Below, one piece after another: positions 56,982 to 64,000 of a stretch of 64,000 nucleotides of DNA; the stretch's first letter is position 1, and every line of letters starts with the position of its first letter. Below the pieces are notes generated by a model, which worked only from the letters and a program-made list of their open reading frames with translations, was not told the origin of the DNA and did no database searches. The DNA lies in contig NZ_JACOPX010000002.1 of assembly GCF_015461835.1 (NCBI RefSeq), positions 186,001-250,000 on the forward strand, written 5' to 3'. Both the position numbers and the translations under genes were made by a program. The DNA is from Pseudomonas neuropathica (GTDB lineage Bacteria > Pseudomonadota > Gammaproteobacteria > Pseudomonadales > Pseudomonadaceae).

Positions 56982-57956
56982 ATGAGCCAATCCAGCGACC
57001 TGATTCAATCGGCACAACGCACCATCCAACTCGAAGTGGAAGCCGTACAAGGCTTGTTGCCCCATATCGACGCCGATTTCGTACGCGCTTGCGAGATGAT
57101 TCTGGCCAGTAAAGGCCGTGTAGTCGTGGTCGGCATGGGCAAGTCCGGGCACATTGGCAACAAGATTGCCGCCACCCTTGCCAGCACCGGCACCCCGGCC
57201 TTTTTTGTCCATCCGGCCGAAGCCAGTCATGGCGACATGGGCATGATCACTCGCGACGATGTGATTCTGGCCCTGTCGAACTCCGGCTCGACCAATGAAA
57301 TCGTAACCCTGCTGCCACTGATCAAACGTCTGGGCATCCAGCTGATCAGCGTCACCGGCAACCCGCAGTCGCCGCTGGCCAAGGCTGCCGAGGTCAATCT
57401 CAACGTTCATGTCGAGCATGAAGCTTGCCCGCTGAACCTGGCGCCGACCTCTTCGACTACTGCGGCGCTGGTCATGGGTGACGCGCTGGCCGTGGCACTG
57501 CTGGAGGCACGCGGCTTCACCGCCGAAGACTTCGCCTTTTCACACCCCGGTGGCGCCCTCGGACGCCGCCTGCTGCTGAAAGTGGAAAACGTCATGCACG
57601 CCGGACAGGAGTTGCCGCAAGTCCAACGCGGTACGCTGCTCAAGGACGCACTGATGGAAATGACCCGTAAAGGTCTGGGCATGACCGTCATCCTTGAAAC
57701 CGACGGTAAACTGGCCGGGATCTTCACCGACGGCGACTTGCGCCGTACGCTGGACCGCAGCATCGACATTCGCAGCGCCACCATCGACCAGGTAATGACA
57801 GCACACGGCAAGACTGCACGGCCTGAGATGTTGGCCGCCGAAGCCCTGAAAATCATGGAAGATCACCGAATCAATGCACTGGTCGTCGTAGACGAGGAAG
57901 ATCGCCCGGTAGGCGCCTTCAACCTCTCCGACCTGCTGCGCGCAGGAGTCATGTAA
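56982..57956 (+). CDS. kdsD: Arabinose-5-phosphate isomerase
   Basis: A 324-residue enzyme making D-arabinose 5-phosphate for Kdo and LPS. Seen: SIS domain with VVVGMGKSGHIGNKIAATLA (about 47-66), SNSGSTNEIVTLLP near 98, APTSSTTAALVMGDALAVAL near 157, and two CBS domains (about 210-324) with VILETDGKLAGIFTDGDLRR. Catalytic histidine and glutamate are in place. First gene of the kds/lpt operon, overlapping kdsC by one base. Confidence 0.95.
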   Translation: MSQSSDLIQSAQRTIQLEVEAVQGLLPHIDADFVRACEMILASKGRVVVVGMGKSGHIGNKIAATLASTGTPAFFVHPAEASHGDMGMITRDDVILALSNSGSTNEIVTLLPLIKRLGIQLISVTGNPQSPLAKAAEVNLNVHVEHEACPLNLAPTSSTTAALVMGDALAVALLEARGFTAEDFAFSHPGGALGRRLLLKVENVMHAGQELPQVQRGTLLKDALMEMTRKGLGMTVILETDGKLAGIFTDGDLRRTLDRSIDIRSATIDQVMTAHGKTARPEMLAAEALKIMEDHRINALVVVDEEDRPVGAFNLSDLLRAGVM

Positions 57957-58480
57957 TGAGCAACGATCTGCTGCAACGCGGCAAAGCGATCAAACTGGCG
58001 GTTTTCGATGTCGACGGTGTCCTCACCGACGGGCGCCTGTACTTCCTTGAGGACGGCAGCGAATTCAAGACCTTCAACACCCTCGATGGCCAAGGCATCA
58101 AAATGCTGATGAACGCCGGCGTGCAGACCGCTATCATCAGCGGTCGCAAAACCCCGGTAGTCGAGCGTCGCGCGAAAAACCTGGGGATTCCCCACCTGTT
58201 TCAGGGCCGTGAAGACAAACTGGTCGTCCTCGACGGCCTGCTTGCGCAACTGGGCCTAAGCTATGAAGAGGTCGCCTATCTCGGTGACGACCTGCCTGAC
58301 CTGCCGGTGATCCGCCGGGTAGGCTTGGGCATGGCCGTGGCCAACGCTGCCGATTTCGTCCGCGAACACGCCCATGGCGTTACCCGCGCCCGTGGTGGCG
58401 AAGGTGCCGCCCGCGAATTCTGCGAATTGATCCTGCGCGCCCAGGGCCGCCTCGATGCGGCCAACGCCGCGTACCTGTGA
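57956..58480 (+). CDS. kdsC: Kdo-8-phosphate phosphatase
   Basis: A 174-residue HAD phosphatase releasing Kdo from Kdo 8-phosphate. Seen: nucleophile motif LAVFDVDGVLTDGRLYF (about 13-29), TAIISGRKTPVVERRAKNLG near 60, YLGDDLPDLPVIRRVG near 103. It is of the short C0 type (no cap domain). Starts in the last base of kdsD and ends overlapping the lptC frame. Confidence 0.95.
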   Translation: MSNDLLQRGKAIKLAVFDVDGVLTDGRLYFLEDGSEFKTFNTLDGQGIKMLMNAGVQTAIISGRKTPVVERRAKNLGIPHLFQGREDKLVVLDGLLAQLGLSYEEVAYLGDDLPDLPVIRRVGLGMAVANAADFVREHAHGVTRARGGEGAAREFCELILRAQGRLDAANAAYL

Positions 58481-58488
58481 GCCAAACC

Positions 58489-59061
58489 ATGTTCAGCAAA
58501 AAATTTCGTAACTTCCTGCTGTTCGGCTGCATCGCTGCGATTTTCGCAGCGGTCGGCTATTGGAATATCAGCCCGGAACGCTTTCTCGACAAACCACCGG
58601 TCACCTCGGTTGAAACGCCTATCGACTGGTATGCAACCAACACGCATACCCTGCAATACCTGCCGGATGGCAAGGTGCAGTATGAAATGACGTCAGAAAA
58701 AGCCGAGCACGTGAAGGCAACCGACGTCACGCTCGTGACCAAACCCGACCTGAACATGTATCGCGGAACAGAATTTCCGTGGCACGTGACCAGTGAGCGC
58801 GGTGAAGTGAACTCAGGCGGCACCGAAGTCGAACTGATCGACTCGGTGCGCGTTGCGCGCACCGATGAAAAGAAGCGTGACATTCTGATCACGTCCACTC
58901 GCATGACCGTGTTCCCGCAGCAGGAATATGCGCAGACCGAGCAACCCGTTAGAATCGACGGCGCTGGCGGCGTATCGACTGGCGTTGGAATGAAAGCGTA
59001 CCTGAAGGAAAGCAGGATACACCTGCTATCGAACGTAAGAGGACAGTATGAGGCTCGTTAA
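58489..59061 (+). CDS. lptC: LPS export protein LptC
   Basis: A 190-residue bitopic inner-membrane protein of the Lpt bridge. Seen: an N-terminal helix FLLFGCIAAIFAAVGYW (about 9-25), and a jellyroll-like region LQYLPDGKVQYEMTSEKAEH with LILITSTRMTVFPQQEYAQT-like stretches. A GTG at 58477 overlapping the kdsC stop is an alternative start. Passes LPS from LptB2FG to LptA. Overlaps lptA by 14 bp. Confidence 0.9.
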   Translation: MFSKKFRNFLLFGCIAAIFAAVGYWNISPERFLDKPPVTSVETPIDWYATNTHTLQYLPDGKVQYEMTSEKAEHVKATDVTLVTKPDLNMYRGTEFPWHVTSERGEVNSGGTEVELIDSVRVARTDEKKRDILITSTRMTVFPQQEYAQTEQPVRIDGAGGVSTGVGMKAYLKESRIHLLSNVRGQYEAR

Positions 59062-59593
59062 AACCCTCCCTATTTTGCTCAGTCTGGGCGCAGCACTGGG
59101 AAGCGTGAGCGCCTGGGCTCTGCCGAACGATCAGCAGCAACCTATCCGCATTCAGGCCGACGACGCCCAACTGGACGACAAGAACGGCATCGCCACCTAT
59201 AAAGGTGATGTGATCATCACCCAGGGCTCGATGAAGGTCACCGGCAATACCGTGACCATCACTCGTACCCCTGCCGGCGATATCGACGTGGTGACTTCGG
59301 TGGGCAACCTTGCCTACTTCGAACAACTGCAGACCGCTGGCGACACCAAGCCGGTTCAGGGCTGGGGCGTGACGATCCAGTACCACGCCGCGCAAAACCG
59401 CGTCGTACTGATCGACAAGGCCAAGGTGGTCGACAAGGACAACAACACGACTCAGGGCGAGAAAATCGTCTATGACACCGTGAAGAAACTGGCCAGCGCC
59501 GGTCGCGCTACCGGCAGCAAGGTCACCGAGGCGCGTCCACGCATCGACATGGTGATCCAGCCGAAGAAGAAAACCGACGAGAAAACCCAGTAA
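59048..59593 (+). CDS. lptA: LPS transport periplasmic protein LptA (LptH)
   Basis: A 181-residue OstA-like jellyroll protein bridging inner and outer membranes. Seen: signal peptide to AWA (residue about 24), then [20 protein letters not shown] (about 32-51), [20 protein letters not shown], and [21 protein letters not shown] Lys-rich end. Starts inside lptC and its stop shares one base with the lptB start, so the Lpt genes are translationally coupled. Confidence 0.94.
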   Translation: MRLVKTLPILLSLGAALGSVSAWALPNDQQQPIRIQADDAQLDDKNGIATYKGDVIITQGSMKVTGNTVTITRTPAGDIDVVTSVGNLAYFEQLQTAGDTKPVQGWGVTIQYHAAQNRVVLIDKAKVVDKDNNTTQGEKIVYDTVKKLASAGRATGSKVTEARPRIDMVIQPKKKTDEKTQ

Positions 59594-60318
59594 TGGCAAC
59601 TCTGAAAGCTCAGCACCTGGCCAAGGCCTATAAAAGCCGCCAGGTCGTGCGTGACGTCAGCCTGTCGATCGACAGCGGCCAGATCGTCGGCCTGCTCGGC
59701 CCGAACGGCGCTGGCAAGACCACGTGCTTCTACATGATCGTCGGCCTGGTACAGGCCGATCAGGGTCGCGTGCTGATCGACGATCTGGACGTCAGCCATC
59801 AGCCAATGCACGGTCGCGCCAAGGCCGGTATCGGCTATCTGCCGCAAGAAGCGTCGATCTTCCGCAAACTGTCGGTGGCCGATAACATCATGGCCATCCT
59901 CGAGACCCGTCAGGAACTCGACAAGGCCGGCCGTCGCAAGGAGCTGGAAAGCCTGCTGCAGGAATTCCACATCAGCCACATCCGCGACAACCTCGGCATG
60001 AGCCTGTCCGGTGGTGAACGCCGCCGGGTGGAAATCGCTCGCGCACTGGCGACCGCACCGAAATTCATCCTGCTCGACGAACCGTTCGCCGGTGTCGACC
60101 CGATTTCGGTCGGCGACATCAAGCAGATCATCCACCACCTCAAGGCCAAGGGCATCGGTGTATTGATCACCGACCACAACGTCCGTGAGACGCTGGACAT
60201 CTGCGAAACCGCTTACATCGTCAACGATGGTCAACTGATCGCCGAAGGCGACGCAGAAACCATCCTGGCCAACGATCTGGTCAAGGAAGTGTATCTGGGC
60301 CACGAGTTCCGCCTGTAA
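59593..60318 (+). CDS. lptB: LPS export ATPase LptB
   Basis: A 241-residue ABC ATPase powering LPS extraction. Seen: Walker [21 protein letters not shown] (about 34-53), Q-loop [15 protein letters not shown] near 83, signature [19 protein letters not shown] (about 138-156), Walker [18 protein letters not shown]-loop ITDHNVRET. Usual length. 186 bp separate it from rpoN. Confidence 0.97.
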   Translation: MATLKAQHLAKAYKSRQVVRDVSLSIDSGQIVGLLGPNGAGKTTCFYMIVGLVQADQGRVLIDDLDVSHQPMHGRAKAGIGYLPQEASIFRKLSVADNIMAILETRQELDKAGRRKELESLLQEFHISHIRDNLGMSLSGGERRRVEIARALATAPKFILLDEPFAGVDPISVGDIKQIIHHLKAKGIGVLITDHNVRETLDICETAYIVNDGQLIAEGDAETILANDLVKEVYLGHEFRL

Positions 60319-60504
60319 GCGCAACAGTGCCCGGTGCGCCGCCGGGGCGCTGTATCGATTCAAGCAGGATTAATACGCTTTAATTGTTACAGCGCTCTAG
60401 GCAAACACTTCAGTTTCAGGCATATAATTTGCTTAAGTTTGGCGCTTCGGCGCCCTGTAGTGGATGGCGCATAGCGCCGGCGAATAAGGTGTTAAGCCCC
60501 TGCC

Positions 60505-61998
60505 ATGAAACCATCGCTAGTCTTGAGAATGGGCCAGCAGCTGACGATGACACCGCAGCTGCAACAGGCCATCCGCCTGCTCCAATTGTCGACCCTGGAT
60601 CTGCAACAGGAAATCCAGGAGGCTCTGGAATCCAATCCGATGCTCGAACGCCAGGAAGAAGGCGACGACTTCGACAATTCCGACCCCATGGCCGACAACG
60701 CCGAACAGAAGCCCAACACCGAGATCCAGGAACCCTCGTATCAGGAAACCGCGCCGACGGTGGACAACCTGGAGGAAGGTGACTGGAGCGAGCGTATCCC
60801 CAACGAACTGCCGGTCGATACCGCCTGGGAAGACGTCTATCAGACCAGCGCCAGCAGCCTGCCCAGCAGCGATGACGACGAATGTGACTTCACCACCCGC
60901 ACGTCCGCCGGCGAGAGCCTGCAAAGCCACCTGTTGTGGCAACTGAACCTGGCACCGATGTCCGACACCGATCGCCTGATCGCCGTCACCCTGATCGATT
61001 GCATCAACAATCAGGGCTACCTGGACGAAACCCTCGAAGAAATCCTTGAGGCGTTCGATCCGGAACTCGACATCGAACTCGATGAAATCGAAGCCGTCCT
61101 GCACCGCATTCAGCAATTCGAACCCGCTGGTATCGGCGCGCGCAACCTTAGTGAATGCCTGCTGCTGCAATTGCGTCAGCTACCCGCCAAGACGCCTTGG
61201 CTGGCTGAAGCGAAACGTTTGGTCAGCGATTACATCGACCTGCTCGGCAGCCGCGATTACAGCCAGTTGATGCGCCGCATGAAGCTCAAGGAAGACGAGC
61301 TGCGCCAGGTCATCGAACTGGTGCAAAGCCTCAATCCGCGCCCTGGCTCGCAAATCGAATCCACCGAAGCCGAATACGTTGTCCCTGACGTCATCGTGCG
61401 CAAGGACAACGAGCGCTGGCTGGTCGAGCTGAATCAGGAATCGGTGCCGCGTCTGCGCGTCAACGCCCAGTACGCCGGTTTCGTCCGCCGTGCCGACACC
61501 AGCGCCGACAACACCTTCATGCGCAATCAGTTGCAGGAAGCCCGCTGGTTCATCAAGAGCCTGCAGAGCCGCAACGAAACCCTGATGAAAGTAGCCACCC
61601 AGATCGTCGAGCATCAGCGCGGTTTTCTGGAGTACGGCGACGAGGCCATGAAGCCGTTGGTTCTGCATGACATCGCTGAAGCGGTCGGCATGCACGAATC
61701 GACCATTTCCCGGGTGACAACGCAGAAATTCATGCATACCCCGCGCGGTATTTATGAACTGAAATACTTTTTCTCCAGCCACGTCAGCACCTCCGAAGGC
61801 GGCGAATGCTCGTCCACGGCGATCCGCGCGATCATCAAAAAACTGGTTGCCGCGGAAAATCAGAAAAAGCCGTTGAGTGACAGCAAGATCGCTGGTTTAC
61901 TGGAGGCACAAGGCATTCAGGTGGCTCGCCGCACCGTCGCCAAGTACCGCGAATCCCTCGGGATCGCGCCTTCGAGCGAACGCAAGCGGTTGATGTAA
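60505..61998 (+). CDS. rpoN: RNA polymerase sigma-54 factor
   Basis: A 497-residue sigma factor. Seen: region I glutamine-rich [20 protein letters not shown] (about 4-23), acidic region II (about 48-120, [15 protein letters not shown]), core-binding region with [13 protein letters not shown], helix-turn-helix [20 protein letters not shown] near 400, and the RpoN box [10 protein letters not shown] near 478. Directs transcription of nitrogen, motility and other -24/-12 genes with enhancer activators. The upstream gap has a TATAAT-like sequence (60423-60428) without a clear -35. Confidence 0.97.
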   Translation: MKPSLVLRMGQQLTMTPQLQQAIRLLQLSTLDLQQEIQEALESNPMLERQEEGDDFDNSDPMADNAEQKPNTEIQEPSYQETAPTVDNLEEGDWSERIPNELPVDTAWEDVYQTSASSLPSSDDDECDFTTRTSAGESLQSHLLWQLNLAPMSDTDRLIAVTLIDCINNQGYLDETLEEILEAFDPELDIELDEIEAVLHRIQQFEPAGIGARNLSECLLLQLRQLPAKTPWLAEAKRLVSDYIDLLGSRDYSQLMRRMKLKEDELRQVIELVQSLNPRPGSQIESTEAEYVVPDVIVRKDNERWLVELNQESVPRLRVNAQYAGFVRRADTSADNTFMRNQLQEARWFIKSLQSRNETLMKVATQIVEHQRGFLEYGDEAMKPLVLHDIAEAVGMHESTISRVTTQKFMHTPRGIYELKYFFSSHVSTSEGGECSSTAIRAIIKKLVAAENQKKPLSDSKIAGLLEAQGIQVARRTVAKYRESLGIAPSSERKRLM

Positions 61999-62071
61999 GC
62001 CACGTTACAGCGTTCCAGTGGCAGGCTATCCAGCCTGCCGCTTTATGCACTGGCAACGAAGGAGAAGCTGT

Positions 62072-62380
62072 ATGCAAGTCAACATCAGTGGACACCAACT
62101 GGAAGTGACCCAACCTCTGCGTTCCTACATCGAGGAAAAACTCCAACGACTGGAGCGCCATTTCGACAAGATCACCAACGTGCAAGTCACGATGTGCGTC
62201 GAAAAGCTGAAGCAGAAAATCGAAGCCACCTTGCATATACCCGGCAGCGAAGTGGTCGCCAACGCGGAACATACCGATATGTACGCGGCGATCGACGCCT
62301 TGACCGACAAGCTGGATAAACAACTCAAAAAGCATAAGGAAAAGACCCAGAGCCTGCTCCAGGGCGCTACCGGTCGATAA
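62072..62380 (+). CDS. hpf: Ribosome hibernation promoting factor (short form)
   Basis: A 102-residue HPF/YfiA-type ribosome-binding protein. Seen: MQVNISGHQLEVTQPLRSYI, EEKLQRLERHFDKITNVQVT and ADMYAAIDALTDKLDKQLKKH-like end with basic tail. Blocks translation in stationary phase and helps 100S dimer formation. Start 62072 is supported by GAAGGAG 7 nt upstream; the open frame reaches 62018. Between rpoN and ptsN as in other Gammaproteobacteria. Confidence 0.94.
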   Translation: MQVNISGHQLEVTQPLRSYIEEKLQRLERHFDKITNVQVTMCVEKLKQKIEATLHIPGSEVVANAEHTDMYAAIDALTDKLDKQLKKHKEKTQSLLQGATGR

Positions 62381-62391
62381 CCCCCCACCCC

Positions 62392-62856
62392 ATGATCCGA
62401 CTTGAAAGTATCCTGACCCCCGGCCGTTCCCTCGTGAACGTGCCGGGCGGCAGTAAAAAGAAAGCCCTCGAACAAATTGCCAACCTGATTGCCCGCGAAG
62501 TGGCGGATCTGGAGATGCAAGATGTCTTCGAGGCGTTGATTGCCCGTGAAAAACTCGGTTCCACCGGTTTTGGCAACGGCATCGCCATTCCTCACTGCCG
62601 CCTCAAGGGTTGCACAGCACCGATCAGTGCGCTGATGCATCTTGATGCTCCGATTGATTTCGACGCCATTGACGGCGCACCGGTTGACCTGCTGTTTGTT
62701 TTGCTGGTCCCGGAGGCTGCCACCGATGCGCACCTGGAGCTGCTGCGCCAGATCGCCAGCATGCTCGATCGCAAGGAAGTGCGTGAAAAACTGCGCAGCG
62801 CTCCAAGCAATGAAGCGTTGTATCAGGTTGTCCTGGACGAGCAGAACGGGCACTAA
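62392..62856 (+). CDS. ptsN: PTS-Ntr enzyme IIA
   Basis: A 154-residue EIIA-Ntr phosphocarrier. Seen: [20 protein letters not shown] (about 6-25), [26 protein letters not shown] (about 45-70) with the phospho-accepting histidine in IPHCRL, and [20 protein letters not shown]. Receives phosphate from PtsP and PtsO, and regulates nitrogen and potassium physiology. rapZ starts 2 nt downstream. Confidence 0.95.
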   Translation: MIRLESILTPGRSLVNVPGGSKKKALEQIANLIAREVADLEMQDVFEALIAREKLGSTGFGNGIAIPHCRLKGCTAPISALMHLDAPIDFDAIDGAPVDLLFVLLVPEAATDAHLELLRQIASMLDRKEVREKLRSAPSNEALYQVVLDEQNGH

Positions 62857-62858
62857 TC

Positions 62859-63716
62859 ATGCGCTTGATCATCGTCAGTGGCCGTTCCGGCTCGGGTAAA
62901 AGTACGGCTCTGGATGTCCTTGAGGACAACGGCTATTACTGCATCGACAACCTGCCCGCAGGCTTGCTGCCGGAACTGGCCGAACGCGCGCTGATTCACA
63001 CGGAACTGGCGCAGCCGCTGGTAGCCGTGTCCATCGATGCGCGCAACCTGCCGAGCCACCTGACACGCTTTCCCGAACTGCTTGAAGATGTCCGGGCCAA
63101 ACACATCCAGTGCGACGTCCTGTATCTGGATGCCGACGAGGAAACCCTGCTCAAGCGTTTTTCTGAAACCCGCCGTCGCCATCCCCTGAGCAACGCCAAT
63201 CGCTCGCTGGCCGAGGCGATCCAGGATGAAACCGCCCTGCTCGGCCCGATCGCCGACCTCGCGGACCTGAAAATCAACACCACCAATCTGAACCTGTACC
63301 AGTTGCGCGACTCAATCAAGCTGCGTCTGCTGAACCAGCCGGAGCCGGGGACCGCATTTCTGGTCGAGTCCTTCGGCTTCAAGCGCGGCATGCCGGTGGA
63401 TGCGGATCTGGTGTTCGATGTGCGCTGCCTGCCTAATCCTTACTGGAAGCCGGAACTGCGTGCGCAATCGGGTCTCGATGCGCCGGTGGCCGAATACCTG
63501 GCGGCACAGCCGGAGGTCGAAGAAATGTTTCAGGACATCTTCACCTACCTGCACAAGTGGCTGCCGCGCTTCGCCGCGAGCAACCGCGCCTACGTCACCA
63601 TTGCCATTGGCTGCACCGGCGGGCATCACCGCTCCGTCTACCTGACCGAACGCCTGGGTCAGGCCCTGCAGAAAACCCTGAAGAACGTCCAGGTTCGCCA
63701 CCGCGACCTCACTTAA
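62859..63716 (+). CDS. rapZ: RNase adapter protein RapZ
   Basis: A 285-residue nucleotide-binding protein. Seen: Walker [21 protein letters not shown] (about 5-24), [14 protein letters not shown] near 27, RKTHPLS-like [10 protein letters not shown] near 105, [20 protein letters not shown] near 173, and [19 protein letters not shown] near 247. RapZ binds small RNAs and directs their decay by RNase E in enterics; in Pseudomonas the role is less certain. Operon with ptsN and ptsO. Confidence 0.95.
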   Translation: MRLIIVSGRSGSGKSTALDVLEDNGYYCIDNLPAGLLPELAERALIHTELAQPLVAVSIDARNLPSHLTRFPELLEDVRAKHIQCDVLYLDADEETLLKRFSETRRRHPLSNANRSLAEAIQDETALLGPIADLADLKINTTNLNLYQLRDSIKLRLLNQPEPGTAFLVESFGFKRGMPVDADLVFDVRCLPNPYWKPELRAQSGLDAPVAEYLAAQPEVEEMFQDIFTYLHKWLPRFAASNRAYVTIAIGCTGGHHRSVYLTERLGQALQKTLKNVQVRHRDLT

Positions 63717-63731
63717 AGGATTCACACCGCG

Positions 63732-64000
63732 ATGCCTGCTCTGGAAATCGAAATCATCAACAAGCTGGGCCTGCATGCCCGCGCATCGGCCAAGTTTGTT
63801 GGCGTGGCCGGGCAGTTTCCGGATTGCTCGATCAGAGTGGGCCGTACGCCAGAGACCACAGTCGATGGCAAAAGCATCATGGCGATGATGATGCTGGCTG
63901 CAGGCAAGGGCACCAAGATCTATTTGAGTACTGAAGGGCATCAGGAACAGGAAGCGCTGGATGCGCTGGTGGCGTTGATCAACAACTACTTCGACGAAGG
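63732..64000 (+). CDS. ptsO: HPr-like phosphocarrier NPr (truncated by window end)
   Basis: The visible 89 residues cover essentially the whole NPr protein. Seen: phosphorylatable histidine in KLGLHARASAKFVGVAGQF (about 11-29), the serine region TTVDGKSIMAMMMLAAGKGT, and the C-terminal helix DALVALINNYFDEG. It passes phosphate from PtsP to PtsN. The reading frame runs off the right edge without a stop. Confidence 0.93.
   Translation, partial: MPALEIEIINKLGLHARASAKFVGVAGQFPDCSIRVGRTPETTVDGKSIMAMMMLAAGKGTKIYLSTEGHQEQEALDALVALINNYFDE

Noticed and set aside
60400..60428. Sigma-70 promoter of rpoN with full -35
   Set aside because: TATAAT is present but the 16-18 bp upstream position lacks a TTGACA-like box, so no promoter was annotated.

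Overview
The window reads as a chromosome segment of a fluorescent-group Pseudomonas. The protein families, the high GC content, the interspersed REP-type palindromes and the gene order all point that way. In particular cysD-cysNC / nif3-like / algW / hisC-hisD-hisG-murA-ibaG-mlaBCDEF // kdsD-kdsC-lptC-lptA-lptB-rpoN-hpf-ptsN-rapZ-ptsO matches the order I know from Pseudomonas. No rRNA, tRNA, CRISPR array, transposase or prophage was seen.

Layout. 1-7.3 kb: the 5' part of a leucine dehydrogenase gene, a SirB1-like gene, then the homogentisate branch of tyrosine/phenylalanine catabolism (AAHS transporter, maiA, fahA, hmgA) with its divergent IclR repressor hmgR and a palindromic operator. 7.3-20 kb: accessory island-like stretch with a large DUF6543 toxin-like gene, a MalT-type LuxR regulator next to a DUF1329/DUF1302 envelope pair, a possible sRNA, and an S-type pyocin gene broken by three frame changes but followed by an intact small immunity-type gene. 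20-25.5 kb: SDR, alpha/beta hydrolase, class II aldolase, the lrgAB pair with a divergent LysR regulator, and a MioC-like flavodoxin. 25.6-31 kb: a short LOV blue-light photoreceptor, an unrecognised protein, a LitR/CarH-like MerR regulator that seems to lack the B12 histidine, a monooxygenase-like membrane protein and the folM-folE-folX pterin operon. This is a plausible light-response module. 31-40.4 kb: trxB, cysZ, a glycosyltransferase, an old yellow enzyme, gpx, slyD, DUF3565, pta and an acyltransferase. 40.5-45.6 kb: sulfate activation (cysD, cysNC fusion), nif3-like, algW. 45.7-48.6 kb: a TonB receptor plus DUF4198 pair, apparently inserted between algW and hisC, and headed by a near-perfect 45-bp palindrome. 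48.7-64 kb: housekeeping genes for histidine, peptidoglycan, phospholipid transport, Kdo and LPS transport, sigma-54 and the PTS-Ntr genes.

The most interesting items are the LOV-LitR-pterin cluster, the 45-bp palindrome over the TonB-receptor start codon, the decayed pyocin with a retained immunity gene, the valine at the catalytic-lysine position of leucine dehydrogenase, and the candidate sRNA near 17.3 kb. Function statements rest on motif reading and remembered family knowledge; no database search was run.
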